From Alteripontixanthobacter maritimus (lineage in GTDB: Bacteria; Pseudomonadota; Alphaproteobacteria; Sphingomonadales; Sphingomonadaceae), in contig NZ_QBKA01000002.1 in NCBI RefSeq assembly GCF_003340475.1, forward strand, positions 691,501 through 755,500: 64,000 bases of DNA. Reading direction: 5' to 3'. Shown piece after piece: positions 1 through 7,954 of this stretch. Made by a program: the position numbers and the translations under genes. Below the pieces are notes generated by a model. That model worked only from the letters and a program-made list of their open reading frames with translations. It was not told the DNA's origin and ran no database searches. The number at the start of each line of letters is the position of its first letter. Position 1 is the first letter of the stretch.

Positions 1-1
1 C

Positions 2-316
2 TCCAACTGGTTCGTTCTCCTGGGTACGATACCGGCTGAATATACGGGATCGCGCACTAATTACGCCGAACTGAAGGAGGCCGGGGTGGCGATGCTGGGT
101 TATGGCGACTTCCTGACCCAGCTCGTGAACTTCGTCATCATCGCGTTCGCTCTGTTCCTGCTGTTGAAATCGGTGAACCGGGTGCTCGACGAGATACAGG
201 AAAAGCAGGCGCAAACCGAAGACAGCTCAAAAAGCGACGAGGTTCCGACCGATCCGCAGCTCGACGTGTTGAAGAAAATATTGGCCGAATTGCGCGCCGA
301 TAGCGTTAAGGGCTGA
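2..316 (+). CDS. mscL: Large-conductance mechanosensitive channel MscL, C-terminal part (5' cut by window)
   Basis: The frame is open from base 2 and reads through a periplasmic-loop remnant, the motif YGDFLTQLVNFVIIAFALFL typical of MscL TM2, and a charged cytoplasmic helix ending in LDVLKKILAELRADS, which matches the C-terminal bundle of MscL pentamers. The protein opens as a large pore on membrane tension to release solutes on osmotic downshock. The first transmembrane helix and the start lie outside the window. An internal GTG at 86 is not the real start because TM1 and the loop would be missing. Stop TGA at 314-316 is followed at once by the ssrA promoter. Confidence 0.93.
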   Translation, partial: SNWFVLLGTIPAEYTGSRTNYAELKEAGVAMLGYGDFLTQLVNFVIIAFALFLLLKSVNRVLDEIQEKQAQTEDSSKSDEVPTDPQLDVLKKILAELRADSVKG

Positions 317-335
317 CGCACCTTGCACTGCTCAC

Positions 336-363
336 TTCACATTAACGCTGGAACGCTTATATA
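336..363 (+). promoter_or_regulatory. Sigma70-type promoter of the tmRNA gene
   Basis: TTCACA (336-341) and TATATA (358-363) are separated by 16 bp and lie about 7 bp upstream of the expected 5' end of the tmRNA acceptor piece. It sits directly after the mscL stop codon, so ssrA can be transcribed independently. Assignment is by pattern only. Confidence 0.6.
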
Positions 364-369
364 GAGAGA

Positions 370-706
370 GCCGGTTTTGGCCGGATATGACGATAAAGTG
401 CACTGTGTAATAGGCACAACGGACCCGGGGGCAGTACCCGGCGGCTCCACCAAAAGCGGCGGTTTTGCGCCGTTCCTGATGGGGCCGAACTAGGATCGAC
501 GTGTGTTGAAAGGCTTTGTTTTCGTTCGGGCTGAGTAACCCGTTTAAGGCTCACAAACCATAAGTGCAAATGACAATGAAGCACTCGCAATCGCCGCGTA
601 ATTTTAGGGCCTAACGGTCTGAATTTACAAAGCTAAAGCGCGGTTGGACACACCGGGCAACAGAAGTGTTACGGGGGCCCGGGGGGCCTAGCAACAGAAC
701 CCCCCA
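370..706 (+). ncRNA. ssrA: Transfer-messenger RNA, circularly permuted two-piece form
   Basis: The acceptor piece comes first: a T-arm-like segment (CCGGG, loop, CCCGG) and CGGCTCC followed by ACCA ending at 452. After a short linker (453-480) the coding piece opens with GGGGCCGAACTAGGATCGAC at 481. Its first seven bases pair with the 3' acceptor strand, including the G3-U70 wobble that alanyl-tRNA synthetase recognises. The tag frame lies at 566-601. Downstream are G/C-rich stem-loops, GGGGGG (681-686) pairing with CCCCCC (700-705). This acceptor-before-coding order is the known permuted alphaproteobacterial type, in which processing removes the linker. It rescues stalled ribosomes with SmpB. 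Exact 5' and 3' ends are estimated. Confidence 0.95.
566..601 (+). other. tmRNA proteolysis-tag reading frame (ANDNEALAIAA, stop TAA)
   Basis: The codons GCA AAT GAC AAT GAA GCA, then CTC GCA ATC GCC GCG, then TAA give ANDNEALAIAA. The AND start and hydrophobic LAIAA end are the conserved features read by SspB/ClpXP-type proteases. The upstream TAAGTGCAAATG context fits the resume-codon region. Confidence 0.93.
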
Positions 707-730
707 CTCCTTTTCTGGGTCCCTGCGGGC

Positions 731-910
731 GCAGGCCATCCGGCCTGCTTGCTTCCTCGCTCCCGCGGCCTTCGGCCACTTCGCTGCGGGCGGCCCGTTC
801 GGGCCTTTGGTTTGCTCATCGCAAACGGGTCCTGCGCCAAGCCTGCAAGGTAGTCCCGGTTCCGGGTCACGGCAGTCCAGCGTGCGACCGCACGCCGGCC
901 GGTAGGCCGG
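731..910. repeat. Nest of six inverted repeats downstream of ssrA
   Basis: Between the tmRNA end and the next gene (975) there is no convincing coding sequence, but six inverted repeats follow one another. GCAGGCC/GGCCTGC spans 731-748. CCCGC...GCGGG spans 762-790 and encloses GGCC/GGCC. GGCCC/GGGCC spans 792-805, GTTTGC/GCAAAC 810-826, CCCGG/CCGGG 855-866 and CCGGCC/GGCCGG 895-910. The open frames on both strands here are low-complexity and overlap the tmRNA. The block could be a transcript-end structure, a palindromic repeat element, or relics of one. Bases 911-974 show nothing recognisable. Confidence 0.55.
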
Positions 911-974
911 AAGCCTAAGAAAGCGCATGCGACCGCCGACGCTTGAGGCTACTACAAAAACTGGCAGCAATCGG

Positions 975-1232
975 TCACTTGACTGTGACGGGCTCCGGCT
1001 CATCCACTGCCCTATCCAACCCAGCTTCCAGCTTCAAACAATCCAGGATCTTCGCGCCTGCAAGAAACACCGCGCCGGTGCAGCACAGAAACATGAACCA
1101 GCCGAAATAGCCGGGAAACTGTGTGAGGTAATTCGCGCCGCGTTCGGTTGCGCCCAAAGCGAGCGCATAGATAATGAGATAGGCCTCCCACCGCGTCTTA
1201 ATGACGAAAAGCCTTTTTATCTTCAGCAACAT
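975..1232 (-). CDS. Small conserved membrane protein, function unknown
   Basis: An 85-residue protein with a basic start (MLLKIKRLFVIKTRWEAYLI), a first hydrophobic helix (about residues 16-28) and a second one (about 42-60, FGWFMFLCCTGAVFLAGA), then a soluble acidic tail. The start has a good ribosome site (AAGGGG, about 6 bases upstream). Proteins of this shape, with KxRxEAxLIIYALALGAxERG near the N-terminus, are common in sphingomonads, from memory. No enzymatic motif is visible. It stands alone between ssrA and the ast operon. Confidence 0.75.
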   Translation of the reverse strand: MLLKIKRLFVIKTRWEAYLIIYALALGATERGANYLTQFPGYFGWFMFLCCTGAVFLAGAKILDCLKLEAGLDRAVDEPEPVTVK

Positions 1233-1368
1233 GAACGCCCCTTCTTAACCTTTTCGGTAGCAAGCACCGTGCCAGCGGCGCATTCGTGCGGCCGGCGAAG
1301 GTTAATGCAGGGGCGAGTGTAAGGGCCGCCGACAGAACGGCAAGGGCGTTAACCCTGAACAGCTTTGG

Positions 1369-2643
1369 TTAGCGAAGCTCGCCGAGATCCAGCAGATCGA
1401 GCAGGGCACCGCGCGCAGCACGGATCTTTCCTGCGAGCGCATCGGTGCCGACATCGGCAGGATCGATATGTTCGGGCCAATGAGCGTCGATGACCGCTTC
1501 CATAGCGTCCGCCTTATCGACATCCATCATGAAGCGCGCATCCACCGTCGCCGGGTCTGCAACGACGCGCAATCGCAGGCAGGCCGGACCGCCGCCATTG
1601 GACATCGATTGCCGCACATCGACCGGGATGACTTTGCGAATGGGACCGTTTCCTGCCTGCATCGTTTCGAGCCAATTCCACACCGGCTTACTTTCACGGC
1701 ATTCGCTAGGCACGACGAGCGCCATTTCGCCTGTGGGCAAAGTCAGCAATTGGGCGTTGAACAGATAGGTACGTATCGCTTCCGCCAAAGACACCGCATC
1801 GGCAGGCACTTCCACGACTTCCAATGCCGGGAAGGCGGCGCGAATGGCGTCATAGGCGGCCTGCTGGTCGGCAAAGGCTTCCGCGTGGGTGAACAGCACG
1901 CGTTCGTTTGCGACCGACACCACATCATTGTGAAACGCACCGGCTTCGATGGCCGCAGGGTTCTGTTCGATAAAGACGCAAGCGGAAGGGTCGAGCCCGT
2001 GAAGGCGGGCCACGGCGCGGCTGGCCTGTTCGTGCTGGCGGGCGGGAAATTTGCCGCCCGGCCGGCCATAGACGAACACTTCCACACCTTGGGTATTATG
2101 GCCCTCGCAAAACCGCATGTGGTTGGCTGCACCCTCGTCCCCAAAGCTGGGTGGCACTGCATCGTGAACGACGAAATGCTCCGCGTCGGCGAAGGCAATG
2201 TCGAGCTGGCGTTTTGTCTCAGGCCATTCCTGCGCGCGGTGCAGCATGGTGACCAGATTTGCAGGCGTCAGGTGGCAGCGGCCGTCCACCGTATCGGGTG
2301 CGGGGCTCACGGTGGCGGCATTCGCGGTCCACATCGACGAGGCGGACCATGCTGCGGCGACCAGCGCGCGGTCGTTCACGGGATCGGGTGCCAGCGAAGC
2401 GACCAGCGCATCGTTGGGCCGGTCCAGCGGGGCCAGAAAACCCTGCGGCAGGCCGAGCGCCATGTTCGCGCGCATCTTGGCGATGCCCTGCAATGCGCCC
2501 GCGCGAGGGTATGACCGGTCGCCCTTGTTGGAAGTCGCCGCCAGATTGCCGAGGCTCAGCCCGGCATAATTATGGCTTGGGCCGACGATACCGTCGAAAT
2601 TGATTTCCTGCAGCTTCCGGTCGGTCAACGCGCGACGCTCCAT
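1369..2643 (-). CDS. astB: N-succinylarginine dihydrolase
   Basis: This 424-residue protein converts N2-succinylarginine to succinylornithine, CO2 and two ammonia, the second step of the arginine succinyltransferase (AST) pathway. It carries the family start motif EINFDGIVGPSHNYAGLS, the QNPAAIEAGAFHNDVVSVAN block and the catalytic cysteine context SNGGGPACLRLRV (Cys about 355). Length is slightly below the roughly 440-residue norm but no block is missing. The ATG at 2641-2643 overlaps the end of astA by 19 bases, so the two are probably translationally coupled. AstC, AstD and AstE are not in this window. Confidence 0.95.
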   Translation of the reverse strand: MERRALTDRKLQEINFDGIVGPSHNYAGLSLGNLAATSNKGDRSYPRAGALQGIAKMRANMALGLPQGFLAPLDRPNDALVASLAPDPVNDRALVAAAWSASSMWTANAATVSPAPDTVDGRCHLTPANLVTMLHRAQEWPETKRQLDIAFADAEHFVVHDAVPPSFGDEGAANHMRFCEGHNTQGVEVFVYGRPGGKFPARQHEQASRAVARLHGLDPSACVFIEQNPAAIEAGAFHNDVVSVANERVLFTHAEAFADQQAAYDAIRAAFPALEVVEVPADAVSLAEAIRTYLFNAQLLTLPTGEMALVVPSECRESKPVWNWLETMQAGNGPIRKVIPVDVRQSMSNGGGPACLRLRVVADPATVDARFMMDVDKADAMEAVIDAHWPEHIDPADVGTDALAGKIRAARGALLDLLDLGELR

Positions 2644-3638
2644 ACGATATCGCCGGTCTTGACGCCCAGAGTTTCAGATGCTGCCCGATCGATCGCCACA
2701 CCGCTATCGCGCAGTTCACGCATGGCGTAGCTGGAGCGGAAATCGCCGAGCTGCCCACTCGCTACCAACGCCCGTTCGCCAGAGTTTAGATCGGTAGCCA
2801 CAATTGTAGCTTCCACCGCGCCGGCAACGCTCTTTACAGCATCGGTGCGGGCGATCATGGTCGGGCCGCCGTCGAAAATATCGACATAGCCTTCGAAAGC
2901 GAAGCCTTCCTTCTCCAGCATCCGCATCGCCGCGCGGCCGCTGGGGTGGGGCACGCCGATGGCCGTGCGCGCGCTTTCCTTCAACATGGCGACATAGACC
3001 GGATGTTTGGGCATCAAGTCCGCAATGAACTGGTTGCCGTTGATGGCGTTGAAATAGTCCGCTTCCTGAAAAGTCATGCCGAAGAAACGCCCGGCGACCC
3101 CGTCCCAGAATGGCGACCCGCCGCGTTCGTCGATGATACCGCGCAATTCCGCGATTACGCGGTCTGCAAAACGCTTCCGGTGCATGGCGATGAACAGATA
3201 GCGGCTGCGCGCCAGAAGCAATCCAAGTCCGCCCGCCCGCTCACCGGGGTGCAGGAACAGGCCGCCGACCTCGCTCGACCCTTCCAGATCGGTGGTCAGG
3301 CTCAACAATTCGGCGCGCACCGTGCGGTCCAGTTCCTGGCTATGCTGCGTCAGAGTGGACGTGCGGTAACTGTAAAACGGCCATTGCTGCCCGACCTGCG
3401 TCATCATCTGGCAGGTGCCGCGCACTGCGCCGGTCTCGGTGTTTTCGAGCACCAGCACGAACAGCTCGTCCGACAGCTCTTGCGTGTCGCGCCCGTAAGC
3501 CTTGCCGGTACGTTCAAGCTTGTCGGCTATGGCATCGCGGTCGGACGGAAGGTTGGTAAACCCTCCGCCGGTCAGCTTCGCCATTTCATACAAAGGCTCA
3601 AGATCGCCCTGACGGGCCGCACGCAGGCGAAAGCTCAA
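2625..3638 (-). CDS. astA: Arginine N-succinyltransferase
   Basis: This 337-residue GNAT-fold enzyme transfers succinyl from succinyl-CoA to the alpha-amino group of arginine, the entry step of the AST route. Recognisable family segments are FRLRAARQGDLEPLYEMAKLTGGGFTNLPS split across the N-terminus, the FLHPGERAGGLGLLLARSRYLF region, and DGGPTMIARTDAVKS near residue 240. The start is a TTG at 3636-3638 that overlaps the upstream TGA stop of the M20 hydrolase in a TTGA arrangement, pointing to coupled translation. It is the middle gene of a three-gene minus-strand operon. Confidence 0.93.
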   Translation of the reverse strand: MSFRLRAARQGDLEPLYEMAKLTGGGFTNLPSDRDAIADKLERTGKAYGRDTQELSDELFVLVLENTETGAVRGTCQMMTQVGQQWPFYSYRTSTLTQHSQELDRTVRAELLSLTTDLEGSSEVGGLFLHPGERAGGLGLLLARSRYLFIAMHRKRFADRVIAELRGIIDERGGSPFWDGVAGRFFGMTFQEADYFNAINGNQFIADLMPKHPVYVAMLKESARTAIGVPHPSGRAAMRMLEKEGFAFEGYVDIFDGGPTMIARTDAVKSVAGAVEATIVATDLNSGERALVASGQLGDFRSSYAMRELRDSGVAIDRAASETLGVKTGDIVWSVAR

Positions 3639-4864
3639 AATTTATCTCCGGTAGCGAGACGTTGTAATACGAGGGCGGACAATGCGGCGCGTTCTTTCAG
3701 GCTGGGGACAATCAGGAATTCATCAGACGAATGGATCGATCCGCCGCGCACGCCCATCGTGTCGACCACCGGCACGCCGCAGGCCGCGATGTTGTTGCCG
3801 TCGCACACGCCGCCAGTGGATTTCCATCCGATATCCTGGCCGAGCAGCGCACCGCATTCCTTGACCAGATCGAACAGTTTTTGCGCCTTGGCATCGACCT
3901 TCTTGGGCGGACGCGTGACGCCGCCATGGCGCGAAAGCCCGACTTCATGCTGCGCCTCAATATTGCGCAGCAAATCGTTCAATTCATTATCGAACCGCTC
4001 CATCGCATGCGTTGTCTTGGGACGGATGTTGAAGCGCAACACGGCATGGTCCGGCACGACATTGTTGGCGCTGCCGCCTTCGATCTTGGCAGGGTTTACA
4101 GTGATATCCTCACCCGCCATCTCGGTAAGGCGCAGCACCAGATCGGACAGCGCAACGATGGCGTTGCGCCCATCCTGCGGATTGCGTCCGGCATGGGCGG
4201 ACTTGCCGCTGGCAGTGATCGAGTAATTGCCGGTCCCGCCGCGTTCATGCGCCAGCGTTCCATCGGGCAGGGCGCTGGGTTCATAAGTCAGCGCTGCCGC
4301 CTTGCCGCCTGCCAGACGGGCGATCAGGTCGGACGATGCGAGACTGCCTGTCTCTTCGTCGGAATTGATCATGATGTCATATCCAACACGGCCTGAAACG
4401 GGGCTGCGCTCGAATGCGAGCAGCGCGTGCAGCATGACCGACAGTCCGCCTTTCATATCCGCTACTCCGGGACCGTTCAGCGTTTCGTCGTCCAGCCATT
4501 GCTGGTCCTGGAACGGGTGATCGGCAGGAAACACCGTGTCCATGTGGCCGGTCAGTATGAAGCGCCGCTGCGTCTGCGGGCGTACGCGCATGACGAGGTG
4601 CTTGCCGAACTGGCGTTCATATTCGCGGCCGCGGTCATCGATGGCGGTGACGGGGGCCGGTTCCACCAGCTCGATCTCGCCCGGCAGCGCAGCAAACGCA
4701 TCCGCCAGCGCATGCGCCTGCCGTTCCAGGCCGGCAAGGTTGCCTGTGCCCGAATTGATTGCGCTCCAGCCCTGTACCTGTTCAAGCATCGCGGGTGCAT
4801 CGATAGAGTCGATCAGCGCGGCGTCGACGCTGCCCAGCGCGGTAATCTGTGGCTCATTTTCCAT
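3635..4864 (-). CDS. M20-family metallohydrolase (CPG2-like) heading the ast operon
   Basis: A 409-residue zinc amidohydrolase of the M20 peptidase family. It shows the first metal motif LTGHMDTVFPADHPF, the bridging-aspartate segment GPGVADMKGG, the catalytic Glu-Glu pair in INSDEETGS, and a dimerisation-domain histidine in SGKSAHAGRNPQDGRNA. I chose the ATG at 4862-4864 because the longer open frame lacks family similarity and would run through the intergenic region. Relatives include carboxypeptidase G2, ArgE and DapE, all of which cleave N-acyl amino acids. As first gene before astA, it may cleave an N-succinyl amino acid, possibly replacing the M14-type AstE. Substrate is inference. Confidence 0.88.
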   Translation of the reverse strand: MENEPQITALGSVDAALIDSIDAPAMLEQVQGWSAINSGTGNLAGLERQAHALADAFAALPGEIELVEPAPVTAIDDRGREYERQFGKHLVMRVRPQTQRRFILTGHMDTVFPADHPFQDQQWLDDETLNGPGVADMKGGLSVMLHALLAFERSPVSGRVGYDIMINSDEETGSLASSDLIARLAGGKAAALTYEPSALPDGTLAHERGGTGNYSITASGKSAHAGRNPQDGRNAIVALSDLVLRLTEMAGEDITVNPAKIEGGSANNVVPDHAVLRFNIRPKTTHAMERFDNELNDLLRNIEAQHEVGLSRHGGVTRPPKKVDAKAQKLFDLVKECGALLGQDIGWKSTGGVCDGNNIAACGVPVVDTMGVRGGSIHSSDEFLIVPSLKERAALSALVLQRLATGDKF

Positions 4865-4928
4865 GCCCGCAGCCTTAGCCGCGCATCTGGTCAAGTCCAA
4901 GCCGGCGGTGCGGCAAACCCCAATTGAA

Positions 4929-4957
4929 TTGCAAAGCTGGCTGCACCCCGCCATATA
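4929..4957 (+). promoter_or_regulatory. Candidate promoter for glcB
   Basis: TTGCAA (4929-4934) and CATATA (4952-4957) are spaced by 17 bp, about 70 bp upstream of the malate synthase ATG, in the 164-bp divergent gap with the ast operon. Pattern evidence only. Confidence 0.35.
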
Positions 4958-5028
4958 TGCCGCTCCTCCCCGGGACCGACATTGCCAACCCATACGCGCG
5001 CCAAGCGCCGTCCCACTCTGGAGTTTCC

Positions 5029-7173
5029 ATGCCCGATTACACCAACCGTGCCAGCCTGCGGGTCGATCCGTCGCTTGCCGCCTTTATCGAGGCTGAAATT
5101 CTCCCGCCGATCGAGCAGGATGCGGATGTGTTCTGGAAGAGTTTTGCCGATCTGCTGGCAGACTTCGCCCCGCGCAATCGGGCCTTGCTCGAACGGCGCG
5201 AAAGCCTGCAGTCGCAAATCGATGCCTGGCACCGGGAACGCAAGGGCCAGCCGCATGACACGTCGGCGTATCAGAACTTCCTGCGGGAGATCGGCTATCT
5301 TGTGGAAGAGCCGGGCGATTTCACGATTGGCACCCAAAACGTCGATGCCGAAATCGCCACGATGGCCGGACCGCAGTTGGTGGTTCCGGTATTGAACGCG
5401 CGCTTCCTGCTGAACGCGGCGAATGCCCGGTGGGGCAGTCTGTACGATGCGCTTTACGGGACCGACGCGCTGGATGCGCCGCCCGCCAAACCGGGCGGTT
5501 ACGACCAGAAGCGCGGTGATGCTGTAATTTCAGAAGGGCGCAAGTTCCTCGACGAAACATTGCCTTTGGCGTCTGGCAGCTGGTCCGATCTGACGGACAT
5601 CGCAGACGCAAAGCTTGCCGATCCAGGCCAATATGTCGGCACGACCGAACGCGGCTTTCTTTATCGGCACAACGGCCTGCATATCGACGTGCAGGTTGAC
5701 CGCACAACCCCGGTTGGCGAAACCGATCGCGCGGGTATTTCCGACATCGTGCTGGAATCAGCACTCACGACGATCGTCGATCTCGAAGACTCGGTTGCCG
5801 CGGTCGATGCCAAGGACAAGCAGCTCGCCTATCGCAATTGGCTCGGCGTAATCCGCGGCGATTTGGAAGAAAGCTTCGAAAAGGGTGGCCGGACCATGAC
5901 CCGCGAATTGGCGGGCAACAAAGCGGTCACTTTGCCAGACGGGACGCAAGCGGAACTGCCTGGTCGGTCGGTACTATTCGTTCGGAATGTGGGCCATTTG
6001 ATGACCAATCCCGCAATCCTGCTGTCCGACGGGTCGGAAATCCCTGAAGGCATTATGGACGCGGTGCTCACCAGCGCCATCTCTACGCAGGATGTGCGCG
6101 GTTTCACCCGCTACGGTAATAGCCGACCCTCGTCAGGCAAGGCTTCGATCTACATCGTGAAGCCCAAGATGCACGGGCCGGAAGAATGCGCGTTCACTAA
6201 CGACTTGTTCGATGCAGTGGAGGATATGCTCGCGCTGGACCGCCACACGATCAAGGTCGGCGTGATGGACGAAGAACGGCGGACCTCCGCCAATCTGGGG
6301 GCCTGCATCCACGCGGTGCGCGATCGAATCGTGTTCATCAACACCGGCTTCCTCGACCGGACGGGTGACGAGATTCACACATCGATGGAAGCGGGCCCGA
6401 TGGTCCGCAAGGCAGAGATGAAGTCCGCCGACTGGCTCGGCGCTTATGAGGCGCGCAATGTCGGTATCGGCTTGCGTCACGGTCTGTCAGGCCGTGCACA
6501 GATCGGTAAGGGTATGTGGCCTGCGCCGGACCTGATGGGAAAGATGATGACCGAAAAGATCGGCCATTTGCGGTCCGGGGCGAACACAGCCTGGGTTCCG
6601 TCGCCCACCGCTGCGACGTTGCACGCGATCCATTACCACCGCGAGAACGTATTCGAACTGCAGCAGGGGTTGGGGGAGGTGCCGGGCCTCGACAAGCTGC
6701 TGACCATTCCAGTCGCCACCGGCACAAACTGGAGCGAAGAGGAACTGCGCGAGGAATTGGACAACAACGCGCAAGGGTTGCTGGGCTACGTGGTTCGCTG
6801 GGTGGAACACGGGGTCGGTTGTTCCAAGGTTCCGGATCTAGACGATGTCGGGCTGATGGAAGACCGCGCGACGCTGCGCATTTCCTCGCAACATATGGCG
6901 AACTGGTTGCATCACGGCGTGGTCACCCGCGATCAGGTGATGGACAGCCTCCAACGCATGGCTGCCAAAGTGGACGAGCAGAACGCGGACGACCCGAATT
7001 ACCGGCCGATGGCTGGCGATCCTGATAGTATCGCGTTCAAGGCTGCGTGCGATTTGGTGTTCAAGGGCACTCAACAGCCGAGCGGATATACGGAGCCCTT
7101 GCTTCACGCATGGCGGCAGGAGGCGAAAAAAGTTGTCAGCTTAAAACGCGGGCCAGGCTCACAAATTCGGTGA
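5029..7173 (+). CDS. glcB: Malate synthase G
   Basis: A 714-residue single-chain enzyme that condenses glyoxylate with acetyl-CoA to malate, completing the glyoxylate shunt or glycolate use. Family signatures include STQDVRGFTRYGNSR, the MDEERRTSANLGA strand, INTGFLDRTGDEIHTSMEAG and MEDRATLRISSQHMANWL, which holds the catalytic aspartate near the C-terminus. Length fits isoform G (about 720) rather than A. The ATG at 5029 is preferred over upstream in-frame codons because the protein then begins DYTNRASLRVDPSLAAFIE as in homologues. Its last 38 bases overlap the end of convergent rsmA. No isocitrate lyase is present in the window. Confidence 0.96.
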   Translation: MPDYTNRASLRVDPSLAAFIEAEILPPIEQDADVFWKSFADLLADFAPRNRALLERRESLQSQIDAWHRERKGQPHDTSAYQNFLREIGYLVEEPGDFTIGTQNVDAEIATMAGPQLVVPVLNARFLLNAANARWGSLYDALYGTDALDAPPAKPGGYDQKRGDAVISEGRKFLDETLPLASGSWSDLTDIADAKLADPGQYVGTTERGFLYRHNGLHIDVQVDRTTPVGETDRAGISDIVLESALTTIVDLEDSVAAVDAKDKQLAYRNWLGVIRGDLEESFEKGGRTMTRELAGNKAVTLPDGTQAELPGRSVLFVRNVGHLMTNPAILLSDGSEIPEGIMDAVLTSAISTQDVRGFTRYGNSRPSSGKASIYIVKPKMHGPEECAFTNDLFDAVEDMLALDRHTIKVGVMDEERRTSANLGACIHAVRDRIVFINTGFLDRTGDEIHTSMEAGPMVRKAEMKSADWLGAYEARNVGIGLRHGLSGRAQIGKGMWPAPDLMGKMMTEKIGHLRSGANTAWVPSPTAATLHAIHYHRENVFELQQGLGEVPGLDKLLTIPVATGTNWSEEELREELDNNAQGLLGYVVRWVEHGVGCSKVPDLDDVGLMEDRATLRISSQHMANWLHHGVVTRDQVMDSLQRMAAKVDEQNADDPNYRPMAGDPDSIAFKAACDLVFKGTQQPSGYTEPLLHAWRQEAKKVVSLKRGPGSQIR

Positions 7174-7954
7174 CACTCAGTGTTTCCGCGCGGCGGGTTG
7201 GTTCGATGCCAAGCTGGTTTAATGCGTCCAACGCGCCGGGAATGCCCTTCAGACTTTGGCGGAGCATCTTGCGGCGTTGCCCGAATGCGGCAGCGGTGAC
7301 TTGTTCCAGAACCTTCGCCGAGACGCCGGTCGGCATCTCGGCGGGCGTCACGTGAACGATCGCGCTCATCACTTTGGGTGGCGGGGTGAAGGCGCTGCGA
7401 TGGACTTTCATCGCCAGTTTCGCAGAACTGCGCCACTGTGACAGGATGGCGAGCCTGCCATAAGCGCTGCTGCCTGCAGCAGAGACGATGCGCTGTGCCA
7501 CTTCCTGCTGGAACATCAGCGTCAAGGACGTCCATTGCGGCGGCCAATGATCCCCGCCCAGCCAACGCACAAATAACGCGGTGCCGATGTTGTATGGCAG
7601 ATTGCTCAGCACCGCGAACGGCTCACCCATCAGCTCTGCGTGATCCATGGCCAGCGCGTCGTCCTGGATCATGCGCAACTGACCTGGAAACGCTTCGTTC
7701 AGTTCGGCAAGGGCTGGCAGGCAGCGTGCGTCCATTTCGATTGCCGTCACCCGTGCCCCGGCGCGCAGCAGCGCCCGCGTCAGCCCGCCCGGACCGGGGC
7801 CGATTTCCAGCACCGCCTTACCGTCCAGATCACCCGGAATAGCGGCAATCCGGTCCAGCAATTGTTCGTCGAGCAGGAAATTTTGACCAAGCGATTTAGC
7901 CGCACTGAGGCCGTGGCGTTTGATCGTCTCGCGGATCGGCGGAAGGTCAGGCAC
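7136..7954 (-). CDS. rsmA: 16S rRNA (adenine1518-N6/adenine1519-N6)-dimethyltransferase
   Basis: A 272-residue KsgA/RsmA methyltransferase that dimethylates two adjacent adenosines in the 3' hairpin of 16S rRNA using SAM, a late checkpoint in 30S assembly. It has the LGQNFLLD start motif, the SAM-binding loop LEIGPGPGGLTRALL and the catalytic NLPYNIG. It is the last gene of lptD-surA-pdxA-rsmA. Its start overlaps the end of pdxA by 8 bases, and its tail overlaps glcB on the other strand by 38 bp. Confidence 0.97.
   Translation of the reverse strand: MPDLPPIRETIKRHGLSAAKSLGQNFLLDEQLLDRIAAIPGDLDGKAVLEIGPGPGGLTRALLRAGARVTAIEMDARCLPALAELNEAFPGQLRMIQDDALAMDHAELMGEPFAVLSNLPYNIGTALFVRWLGGDHWPPQWTSLTLMFQQEVAQRIVSAAGSSAYGRLAILSQWRSSAKLAMKVHRSAFTPPPKVMSAIVHVTPAEMPTGVSAKVLEQVTAAAFGQRRKMLRQSLKGIPGALDALNQLGIEPTRRAETLSVTEFVSLARVLS

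Noticed and set aside
611-1003. Minus- and plus-strand open frames over the ssrA 3' region and repeat nest (60-130 codons)
   Set aside because: They run through the tmRNA and the palindromes, with proline/arginine/glycine-rich composition and no ribosome sites.
1468-4226. Long plus-strand open frames (348 and 426 codons) opposite astB, astA and the M20 gene
   Set aside because: They are antisense shadows of real genes; composition is arginine-, histidine- and glycine-rich with no domain.
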